Assembly (NCBI GenBank): GCA_035606355.1
Contig: DATNFO010000074.1
Span: 1-64,000 of the forward strand
Length of the DNA stretch: 64,000 nt
Direction: 5' to 3'
Origin: Sulfopaludibacter sp035606355
GTDB lineage: Bacteria > Acidobacteriota > Terriglobia > Bryobacterales > Bryobacteraceae
Shown here: positions 17,997-25,509 of the stretch, in pieces
Position numbering within the stretch: the stretch's first letter is position 1
Layout: every line of letters starts with the position of its first letter
Notes under the pieces: generated by a model
Seen by the model: the letters and a program-made list of their open reading frames with translations, nothing else
Databases searched by the model: none
Told to the model about the DNA's origin: nothing
Position numbers and translations under genes: made by a program

Positions 17997-18195
17997 TTAG
18001 CAGTTGCCGTCGCACCGCCGCAGGAAATCCTGGATCCTGATCACCACGAACTCCGCCGCCTTCAACAGTGCCCCAAGTCGGCTTGCGACATGGTGGTGGC
18101 GTCGTACTTCACGAAGTGCGCTTCGGCTGGACTCCTCCCTCGCAGAACTCCCCGAGCGTACAGTTCCTCGTGAATCAACTCCGCGGTCGCGGCTT
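17997..18195 (-). pseudogene. Decayed C-terminal fragment of a contractile-tail sheath protein
   Basis: Reading the minus strand from about 18195, one frame gives ELIHEELYARGVLRG, then RSPAEAHFVKYDATTMSQAD, and hits a stop after ADLGHC. A second frame continues with ALLKAAEFVVIRIQDF and stops at 17997-17999. Together these match the conserved end of phage/eCIS tail sheath proteins (a GALxGxxxEEAFFVKCD-like block, a TTMTQxDL-like block, a PAEFVVFRI-like block), with a dozen or so residues and the frame lost in between. No upstream sheath domain and no other tail gene is visible. It is a relic. Confidence 0.65.
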
Positions 18196-18227
18196 GTGCA
18201 CCGCCTTCGCAGACTGCACGTGAGGGC

Positions 18228-19028
18228 TCAATTGGTAGCCAGGTGACCCTGCAGTGTGTCGTCCAGGAACTTAGCCAGCCGGTCTCCCGCCTTTTCGATC
18301 TGTTCCCGAATTACAGGATCTGCCTGTTGCTCATAAATCGCTCCGAGCGTCCGCGGAGCATCCGCCGCACCCGCAGCGGGCAGTTTCCCATACGTGATCT
18401 TCACTGCCAGCTTGTGCGACTCCTCCGCCCACTTCTCCACGTTCCCCTTACTCCATTTCTTGCGATGCTTCTCCGCTTCCTTCAACATGCCTGGATAGAG
18501 CTGGTCCGCCGGCCCCATCTTCGCCAGAAAGCCGCTGTCCCACGCGCTGTGCAGATTTCCCGGCTTGTCATAGAGCACCACCCTGACGCCGTTCCCGCCC
18601 TTGTCATCGTGATTGGAGCAATGCAGCGGCTGATGCATATCGCCGACGAAATGCACCAGAAACATCAGCGCCTCTTTGCGTTTCACCGCGTCGGCATTGG
18701 GGTCCGACAGCACCGCCCGGAATCGCGCGATCGCGGCCACGATGCAGGCGCCGTCTTTGCAGTCGCGAGCCATGTCCATGTGCGGCTTATCGATCGGGAT
18801 ATCGACGAAATGCCATGATCCGCTCTCCGGCCGGGCTCGCCGCACATCGTCCGCCCAACTCGCGATCGACTCCATCGAAACGCCGGGGCCCAGAATCGCC
18901 TCTACCTGCGCTTTGGCCTCCGGAGTCATCTCCGCCCAGGCGATCCGCGCCACCAGCGCGTGCCCCTCATTGCCCCAGCCGAACGCACACGTGCTTCCAA
19001 TTAGGAGAAAAAGCGCCAATTTACGCAT
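18228..19028 (-). CDS. S1/P1-type zinc nuclease, secreted
   Basis: A 266-aa protein starting at ATG 19028 with a signal peptide (KLALFLLIGSTCAFG). Cleavage would expose Trp at or near the mature N-terminus (WGNEGHALVARIAWAE), the hallmark of S1/P1 nucleases in which Trp1 and downstream His/Asp bind three zinc ions. Further ligand motifs are SWADDVR, WHFVDIP, FLVHFVGDMHQPLHCSNHDD and GNLHSAWDSGF. It probably degrades single-stranded nucleic acid or nucleotide 3'-phosphates in the periplasm. It is divergent from the next gene across 61 bp. Confidence 0.92.
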   Translation of the reverse strand: MRKLALFLLIGSTCAFGWGNEGHALVARIAWAEMTPEAKAQVEAILGPGVSMESIASWADDVRRARPESGSWHFVDIPIDKPHMDMARDCKDGACIVAAIARFRAVLSDPNADAVKRKEALMFLVHFVGDMHQPLHCSNHDDKGGNGVRVVLYDKPGNLHSAWDSGFLAKMGPADQLYPGMLKEAEKHRKKWSKGNVEKWAEESHKLAVKITYGKLPAAGAADAPRTLGAIYEQQADPVIREQIEKAGDRLAKFLDDTLQGHLATN

Positions 19029-19089
19029 TACGAACAATGTAGCACCATGCCGCGGTATTATATACAGAAGGTCACCAACCCCCTTACCT

Positions 19090-20157
19090 GTGAAGCGTTT
19101 TCCATTTTTAGACTGGCTCCGGGGACTCGCTGTAGTCGTCATGATCCAGTGCCACACTTTTAATTCCGCTGTCCGGCTGGACCTGCGCAATACCGGCGGC
19201 TACGTGCTCAGCCAGTTCATCGGGGGCATGGCCGCGCCGCTCTTCCTCTTTATGGCCGGCATGACGACGGCGTTCCAGATGGAATCGCTGGAGAGGCGCG
19301 AAGTTATCCCGATGCAGCGCTGGGTCGCCAGCCTGCGCCGCGCCGGCTACATCCTCGTGATCGCGTTCCTGTTTCGCCTCACCAACTTTTTGGCAAGTTG
19401 GCCCAACGGCAAACTGGAGGAAATGACGCGCGTGGATATCTTGAACTGCATGGCGCTGGCAATGGGCGTCCTCGCATTCGTGGCCGTCTTCCCCTCGGCG
19501 GTTCGCGCGCGCGCCGCCGCCGTTGCCGGACTGCTGATCGCCGGTCTGGCGCCGCTTGTGGCCAACCTGGATTGGTCTGGCGCTCCGCACATTCTGCACG
19601 AATACCTCGCCTTCATTTCCGGACGCGGCCAGTTCCCGTTCTTCCCGTGCGCGGCCTACCTCGCCTTCGGGATTGCGACCGGCACCGTCGTGAAGCGCGC
19701 CGCGCAGGATCGTTTCGAGCGGATCATGCAATGGAGCGTGCTCATCGGCTTTGCCCTGATCCTCGGAGCGCAATACCTCGCCAACGTGCCTTATTCCATC
19801 TACGCGAAGTCGAATTTCTGGACCGATAACCCAACCCTGATCCTCATCCGAACCGGGATCATGCTGCTGACCATGGCGGCGGCGTATATCTGGACGCAGT
19901 ACTGCGCCTCGACGCGCTGGAGCTGGATGCAGTGTCTTGGCAAAAACTCGCTGATGGTCTACTGGGTGCACGTGATGCTGGTCTACGGCGGGTTAGCCAC
20001 TCCGTTCAAGCGCACCATGCAGAACTGGCAGGCGGGAATTGCGACGGCCATGGTGACCGCGTCCATGATCGGTCTCTCCGCCGGCTGGCTGCGCTACAAA
20101 GCCGTCCGGGCCGAGCGTTGGAAATCGGCAACAAAAATAGCGGCCGGAGTTGCCTGA
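19090..20157 (+). CDS. DUF1624/HGSNAT-like membrane acyltransferase
   Basis: A 355-aa polytopic protein with about nine to ten membrane segments. The N-terminal FPFLDWLRGLAVVVMIQCHT motif and the LGKNSLMVYWVHVMLVYGG segment near the end are typical of DUF1624/heparan-alpha-glucosaminide N-acetyltransferase-like proteins, which move acyl groups across the membrane onto sugars. Substrate unknown. Start is GTG 19090; the reading frame extends further upstream, but that part runs antisense through the nuclease gene and is not believable as coding. Confidence 0.8.
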   Translation: MKRFPFLDWLRGLAVVVMIQCHTFNSAVRLDLRNTGGYVLSQFIGGMAAPLFLFMAGMTTAFQMESLERREVIPMQRWVASLRRAGYILVIAFLFRLTNFLASWPNGKLEEMTRVDILNCMALAMGVLAFVAVFPSAVRARAAAVAGLLIAGLAPLVANLDWSGAPHILHEYLAFISGRGQFPFFPCAAYLAFGIATGTVVKRAAQDRFERIMQWSVLIGFALILGAQYLANVPYSIYAKSNFWTDNPTLILIRTGIMLLTMAAAYIWTQYCASTRWSWMQCLGKNSLMVYWVHVMLVYGGLATPFKRTMQNWQAGIATAMVTASMIGLSAGWLRYKAVRAERWKSATKIAAGVA

Positions 20158-20226
20158 CAACGTGATGCGATGTTCCCCTGGCAGAACTGTCGGGGTCACC
20201 GCCTGTGGGACATTCGTGGCCTGACC

Positions 20227-20403
20227 CTACGGCTCTTCGAACTCCTCGCGCATCTCCGCGATCTCTTCCTTAGCGGGCGTCCAATTGCTGTCGCACGTAT
20301 TGCAATGGAACTCCAGCCCGGCCTTCACCGCGGCTTCGAACTCCTCGCGCGTGAAGCTCACCGTCTGGTTATGATTATTCGGGCAAACAACCTCGAACTT
20401 CAT
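20227..20403 (-). CDS. 58-aa zinc-ribbon-like small protein
   Basis: A short gene whose ATG (20401-20403) overlaps the TGA of the pyrophosphatase gene (ATGA). The product begins MKFEVVCPNNHNQTV, has CNTCDSN at 34-40 and ends in an acidic helix. C7, H11, C34 and C37 could bind one zinc as a small ribbon. No family was recognised. Tight coupling to ppa and clean codon usage support a real gene. Confidence 0.7.
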   Translation of the reverse strand: MKFEVVCPNNHNQTVSFTREEFEAAVKAGLEFHCNTCDSNWTPAKEEIAEMREEFEEP

Positions 20404-20917
20404 CGCCGTCCCTTCTCAATGATGGATCGCGCCGCGGCCACACCGTCGCGGCCGATCGGCTTGAACTGCTTCCCCGCCATCTCGTTATATGAAATGAAGA
20501 AATGCTCGATCTCTTCGACCAGGTCTTTGCTGAGCTGCTCCGGCGATTCCACGCTCCGGTAATCGTGCGACGCTGCCGCCACCCCGATCAGACGGTCATT
20601 CCGATCCGTCTTGCCCTTCTCGGTCTGCTCCGCCTCAATAACCGCGATCAGCCGCGTCGGCACCAAACTCCCCTGAATCGCGGGCTCGTCCATCAGCACT
20701 AGAATGTCCAGCGGATCGCCGTCCTCTCCTCGAGTCCCCGGGATGAAGCCGAAGTCGAACGGAAATACCATCCCCGCCGGAAGTGAGCTCTTCAATTGAA
20801 ACAGCCCGAGTTTCTCGTCGTAGCTGTACTTGCTGCGATGCCCCTTGGGCGTCTCAATGATCGCCTGAACGAGCCCCTCGCGATCAACGATTTCAGGTCC
20901 TCAAGGTTGTGCGCCAC
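20400..20917 (-). CDS. ppa: Inorganic pyrophosphatase with apparent 1-nt frameshift near the start
   Basis: Family I soluble pyrophosphatase. The metal-binding block FGFIPGTRGEDGDPLDILVL and the HFFISYNEMAGKQFKP segment are clear. The clean frame opens after a TGA near 20902 and has no good start before TTG 20795, which would remove the strand IIETPKGHRSKYSYDEKLGL bearing conserved active-site residues. In the other frame GTG 20917 gives AHNLEDLKS; adding one base at about 20885-20888 joins this to DREGLVQAIIETP. Either a recent 1-nt deletion, a sequencing error or programmed shifting. A palindromic repeat begins 16 bp upstream of the GTG. Confidence 0.8.
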
Positions 20918-20932
20918 ACTTCGAATATCGCG

Positions 20933-20961
20933 CAGGTACCGGCCCGGGAGACCGGTACCTG
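20933..20961. repeat. REP-like palindrome (GGTACCGG family)
   Basis: Arms CAGGTACCGG (20933-20942) and CCGGTACCTG (20952-20961) pair perfectly around CCCGGGAGA. Related palindromes lie at 45315-45338 and 49972-49995. This one lies between the 1231-aa gene and ppa. Confidence 0.6.
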
Positions 20962-20973
20962 TTCGCGGCCAAC

Positions 20974-23900
20974 CTACGACGTCAGATGCACATTCGTCGC
21001 CGTTCCGGTGATCTTCGCCGGACCGTTGTGCCACGTGAACCCGTCGGCCTCCATCGAGATCCACCAACCCGACCACTGGCCGTCCTTCGGCACGTTGAAG
21101 TTGATGACATACGACGTCTGTACATCCCCGCCGCCGTCGTCAATCATCTTCGCCGTCAGGAATACTTCCACCGACAGATCTTCCAGCAGCGATGCCGTCC
21201 ACGTATACTCGCAGCGGAATAAGCCGTGCCCGTCGTAATCGTAGCTGTACGTGTACGAGCCTGTGTTGCCGATGCCGTCACTGCCCGGTCCCAGGGGAAT
21301 CGAAGCCGTGTTCGGACCTTCATAGCGGTATCCGCTGTTGTGCCACGGATTGGCATCGCCGTGATCGGAGTTCCATTGGAACTGCAAATCCAGCCGCCGG
21401 TAATTCTCCGGCAGCCCTTGCAGCACCACGTCGACATTCAGGTTCGGATTGGCGTCCGTCGTGGTGATCTTCTGGCCCTGACCCGAAGGGCCGCCCGATC
21501 CGTTGGCGATCTGAATTTGCGATCCGCCGATCGTCACTGCCGCCCACGCCTTCAGGTTGTAGCTGCCCGCCGCGACATTCGGAATGCTGAAGTGACCGTC
21601 CGGTCCACTTACCGTTTTCAGCGAATCGGTGAGCGATACGTGCGCGCCCGCAACCGCCGCACCGGTGTCCTGCCGCGTGACCTTGCCGCTGACGGTCCCG
21701 TACACCGTCACGTGCTTCCAGCGGCTCACCGTGTACTGCTCTACGTGCGGCTCCAGATATTGAAGCTGCTCCGCGTAGCCAAAGTACGGCGTGTTCCACC
21801 ACATTATGTTGTCCGGGCTGACGGCGTTCGCATCGGCCGAATTCTGCCACGCCGAGGAGCCGTACATGTTCGGATCGTCGTACGCGAACATGTTTAGAAT
21901 CTGGTCGGCGATGTTCTGCGCGATGTCCGTACCCAGGAACGGAATGTATTGCGCGAACCCTTCGTGCTGCAGCGCCTCGTTATAGATGATGCTGTTGAGC
22001 ACCTGGGCCGCGGTTTGCCGCTCCTGCTGCGAATAGTAGAACAGCCCGTCAAGCGTGGTCGCGCCGACAGTCGCACCCTGCGCCACTGCCGCCGCCGATA
22101 GCTCCGCCGGCGTCTCCACTGCCAGGTTGCCGATCAGCGGAATGCCGGCTTTCTTCATGCTGAGCCAGACAAAGCCGGAGCAGACAGTGGGCGAAAGTCC
22201 CGCGGCCCAGCCCGCGCTAGTCGGCGCGGGATCTGTGAACCCCGCCGCGATCTCCGGCTTGGTGTAGCCGTAGAAGCTGTAGTAGCACCCGCCGGCGTGG
22301 ATCAGCTTGCCGCTGCCATCCACGCGCGCGCCCTTCGCACGCGCAATGTCCGCGGCCGACCGAAGTTTCGGACGCGCCAGACCTTCGTTCTCCGGCAGCG
22401 GCTTCACCACCATTGGGTACACCAAAACGAAATTGCTGTTGGCTTCGATGCCGAGCGGCTCGGGGTTGAACCCCGAAACCGTGTAGTGCGTATTTCCGCT
22501 CGCGTCCAGCGGATCGTTCCATCGCTCGCCCGCGATGGCCGCGTCAACGGTCTGCGTAATGCTGCCTGGCCATGCGAACTGCAGAATATCCGGCTTCACG
22601 CCGCCGGCCCCGCCGATGCCGGTGAGGTTATCCGACGCCGTCAGACGATCGGGAGCGGCAGTGCAGTGTGTGATCTCGTTGTAATTCTGCGTCATCAAAC
22701 CGGAGTGCGAGTGATACTGCGGCGGACTCAACGAGCGCAGCAGCGCGCCGATCATGTTGTCGCCGCTGTCCTGACCCGGCGAGAGAATGACGTCTCCTTT
22801 CAGCGCATTCTGGAAAGAGCCCGGCATCATCACCTGCTCGGTCACATCGGTAAGCTGGCACGCCAAGCCCTTGTTCTTGGCCGTTTGCGCATCCGCGTCC
22901 GAGATGTTGTCCGGGTCGCAGATGTTGCCAGCGGCGATCACCGGGTCGGGCGGCGGCGGCCCCGGCAGATTCGCCGGCCGTGGCGCCGGACCGTTGCCGC
23001 TCGCTGGAATCGCATTCGCCGCCAGCGCCGCGCTGGTAAGCCCGGCCTGTACCGACGCCACAAGCTGCGTCTGCGCCGCGGCCGTCGGCATATTCGTCGA
23101 CAGCGGAATAGCGACCGTATTTGTGGCCGTATCGATGCTCGGTGTTCCCGCTTTCGCAATCCCCACTTTCGCGTCCGTAGCGAGCGCGGATACCGCCTTC
23201 AGCACCAGGGAATGATCCAGCACAATTCTCGTTAGAGATCCGGCGCGCCCCGAGTCCGTGAGCCGGATGCGGAACGTATGTGAGAACCGCACGTCCGCGG
23301 CCGGCAGCTCGAGATTCTTCAGCACCGCGCCGGCGGCGTCCTTCACTGTCGCCGCGGCAACTGTAGTGGCCTTCTCGGCCACACCCGCTACGGGTTTCGG
23401 GGCCGGTGTGGTCGCATTTGTCGTCGCGGCAGGTTTCGGCGCAAGGGCGGGCTGCTCCACGGCGGAGCGAAGCACTGCGCCTTCCAATCCCGCGGCCGTC
23501 GCCACGGTGAATCGGGAGATTTGCGCCTGTGTATTGCCCAGGTAATACACGCGGAAGCCCGAGGTCTTCGGACCCAGGTCTCCGAGCTGGTCCTTCGTGA
23601 CATACACGCCAAGTCCCACCGTGCCGTTCGCGGGAATCGTGACGGTTTTATCCATCTTTACGAACTTCGGCGCGGGCGGATCCGCAGTCGCGTCGTCGCT
23701 CACCGGAACCACGGCCATGCGGTTCAGCGTGACCGGCTCAGGCTCAATGTTGTGCACAATCATCGTGCCGGAGAAGCCCACGTGCTGAAATACGGCGTAA
23801 TCGTCCGCGGTGAAGTGCGGCACTACGCTGCCCAGCCGCTTGGAAAGGCCATAGGAGGAAATCAGCGAGAGAGTGCGCTTCACCGTGATGTTGTCGTGCA

Positions 23901-24669
23901 CAATGGTGCAGCTCACGTCGAAGTTGTGTGCCGTCTTGGCCGCTTTGATCGCGGGGAAATAGTCGTGAGTCGCTGTGGGAGTTTGCGTCGTGAGCGTCGT
24001 GCCATCGCCGAAGTCCCACTTGTAACTGGTCGGTATCGGGACGGTCTTCACAAGGTTTGCCGCAATGGCGCCAAGCGCGCCGCTTGCCGTGAAAGTCTTA
24101 TCGCCGATCTTGATGACCTTGGCCTCAGGCTGCTTCGTGGCGGCAAGTACCGCCGGGGCGATTTCCAGCGCCTTCGAAAACTGAGCGAATGCCGCCGGAC
24201 CGTCCTTCGGCTGCACCGCCGCATTGGTGGTAGTGGTTGCTGCGCCGCCGGCGGGTGGCTGCGCATTCAGTTGCGCGAGGATCGGTTGAACGGAATTCGG
24301 AGTGGAAAGCCGGAACGTCGCCTGGTAGGGATGGCCGAGCTTCAGGCTGGCCTGAAGAATCGGCATGGATTGCTGCACGGGCGCGTCAACGGTCCGCCGG
24401 TACATCAGCGGCGCGCCTGCGATATCGACGGAGCCTGTCACCGTCTCCACCACGTTGCCCTTCACCGCGCATGCCACGAATTTCCGCGTGCCGGGAGTAG
24501 CGAACTGGTAATAGCGGCTCGTGGCCTCAACGCCTTGCAGCGTGACCGTAACGCCCGCACCCGGCGTATAGGGTTTTCCATTGATGTCGCAGACCTGTAC
24601 GAGTACAGGTTGCCCCGGGCTGGCTGACGTGGGCTGTACGAGTATGGAACCGATGAGTGTATTGGCCAT
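20974..24669 (-). CDS. 1231-aa multidomain protein: PKD-like, permuted papain-like and carboxypeptidase-regulatory-like domains
   Basis: No signal peptide or membrane helix is visible. In order: an N-terminal beta domain; a PKD-like unit (YKWDFGDGTTLTT, about 215-270); a long Ala/Pro-rich linker region; a circularly permuted NlpC/P60 (YiiX/C92-like) core with GDVILSPG near 626, HSHSGLMTQN near 653 and PTVCSGFVW with Cys830; then a carboxypeptidase-regulatory-like beta sandwich (VSGKVTRQDTGAAVAGA, near 990-1070) and a C-terminal beta domain. The order of His before Cys fits permuted papain-like amidases. Could cleave amide bonds in peptidoglycan or lipids; untested. A strong AAAGGAG site precedes ATG 24669. 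Confidence 0.7.
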   Translation of the reverse strand: MANTLIGSILVQPTSASPGQPVLVQVCDINGKPYTPGAGVTVTLQGVEATSRYYQFATPGTRKFVACAVKGNVVETVTGSVDIAGAPLMYRRTVDAPVQQSMPILQASLKLGHPYQATFRLSTPNSVQPILAQLNAQPPAGGAATTTTNAAVQPKDGPAAFAQFSKALEIAPAVLAATKQPEAKVIKIGDKTFTASGALGAIAANLVKTVPIPTSYKWDFGDGTTLTTQTPTATHDYFPAIKAAKTAHNFDVSCTIVHDNITVKRTLSLISSYGLSKRLGSVVPHFTADDYAVFQHVGFSGTMIVHNIEPEPVTLNRMAVVPVSDDATADPPAPKFVKMDKTVTIPANGTVGLGVYVTKDQLGDLGPKTSGFRVYYLGNTQAQISRFTVATAAGLEGAVLRSAVEQPALAPKPAATTNATTPAPKPVAGVAEKATTVAAATVKDAAGAVLKNLELPAADVRFSHTFRIRLTDSGRAGSLTRIVLDHSLVLKAVSALATDAKVGIAKAGTPSIDTATNTVAIPLSTNMPTAAAQTQLVASVQAGLTSAALAANAIPASGNGPAPRPANLPGPPPPDPVIAAGNICDPDNISDADAQTAKNKGLACQLTDVTEQVMMPGSFQNALKGDVILSPGQDSGDNMIGALLRSLSPPQYHSHSGLMTQNYNEITHCTAAPDRLTASDNLTGIGGAGGVKPDILQFAWPGSITQTVDAAIAGERWNDPLDASGNTHYTVSGFNPEPLGIEANSNFVLVYPMVVKPLPENEGLARPKLRSAADIARAKGARVDGSGKLIHAGGCYYSFYGYTKPEIAAGFTDPAPTSAGWAAGLSPTVCSGFVWLSMKKAGIPLIGNLAVETPAELSAAAVAQGATVGATTLDGLFYYSQQERQTAAQVLNSIIYNEALQHEGFAQYIPFLGTDIAQNIADQILNMFAYDDPNMYGSSAWQNSADANAVSPDNIMWWNTPYFGYAEQLQYLEPHVEQYTVSRWKHVTVYGTVSGKVTRQDTGAAVAGAHVSLTDSLKTVSGPDGHFSIPNVAAGSYNLKAWAAVTIGGSQIQIANGSGGPSGQGQKITTTDANPNLNVDVVLQGLPENYRRLDLQFQWNSDHGDANPWHNSGYRYEGPNTASIPLGPGSDGIGNTGSYTYSYDYDGHGLFRCEYTWTASLLEDLSVEVFLTAKMIDDGGGDVQTSYVINFNVPKDGQWSGWWISMEADGFTWHNGPAKITGTATNVHLTS

Positions 24670-24849
24670 AATGGCGCTCCTTTGTGTGGGAGTCGATTAT
24701 GGCCCGGTACTCCTAGTACAAACAATAGAGAATTTACCAGCGCACGTGCGGTGGCACACAAGTCGCCGGACGTTTCGTGCGCCTGCAACTGGACGGACTC
24801 CGGTAGCCACGCCGGCTCGTGAATTGCGTCCTGCTACGATTGACCACGC

Positions 24850-25509
24850 ATGGCCTTTCTTTTCGACCTCGACGGCACGCTTGTCGATAGCGTCTATCAA
24901 CACGTTCTCGCATGGCGCGACGCGCTGGAGGAAGCCGGGATGCCGCTCTCGGTTTGGCGCATTCACCGGCGGATCGGCATGAGCGGCAGTCTGTTCGTCA
25001 ACGCATTGGCGCGCGAAACGGGACGGCAACTCAGTGGCGACGAAGTCGCGCGCATACAGAATCTGCACGCGCTCGCGTTCAAACGTTACGCGAGCCAGGT
25101 GCGGCCGCTGCCCGGCGCGCGCGAACTGCTGGCCTATCTGGTCAAAGCGAAAGTGCCACATGCCATTGCTACCAGCGGATATGCGGAGAGCGCTCTGAAG
25201 AGTGCGCAGACCCTCGGTATTCCCCCGGAGACGCCGATCGTTACTCGCGATATGGTGGCGCGCGCCAAGCCGGACCCCGACCTCTTCCTGGCGGCCGCCG
25301 AGCGCATCGGAATACCCATCGAACGAACGATGGTGATCGGCGACAGTATCTGGGACCTGCTGGCCGCGCGGCGCGCCCGTGCTCTCGGGGTCGGAGTCCT
25401 ATCCGGCGGCTACGGCGCCGAAGAGTTGGAACGCGCCGGAGCGTATCGCGTTTACGAAGACCCCGCCGGCATTCTCAATCACCTCGATGAACTCGGTGTG
25501 CGGGCATAA
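24850..25509 (+). CDS. HAD-superfamily phosphatase (beta-phosphoglucomutase/Gph-like)
   Basis: A 219-aa cytoplasmic HAD hydrolase, subfamily IA. Motif I is FLFDLDGTLVDS at the N-terminus, motif II is the ATSGY segment, and motifs III/IV are KPDPDLF and VIGDSIWDLLAARRA. A helical cap lies at about 15-85. Substrate not deducible from sequence. The 3' end overlaps the convergent BNR-repeat gene by 35 bp. Confidence 0.88.
   Translation: MAFLFDLDGTLVDSVYQHVLAWRDALEEAGMPLSVWRIHRRIGMSGSLFVNALARETGRQLSGDEVARIQNLHALAFKRYASQVRPLPGARELLAYLVKAKVPHAIATSGYAESALKSAQTLGIPPETPIVTRDMVARAKPDPDLFLAAAERIGIPIERTMVIGDSIWDLLAARRARALGVGVLSGGYGAEELERAGAYRVYEDPAGILNHLDELGVRA

Noticed and set aside
18676..19089. N-terminal extension of the DUF1624 acyltransferase
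   Set aside because: It is antisense to the S1/P1 nuclease; the membrane-protein homology starts at GTG 19090.
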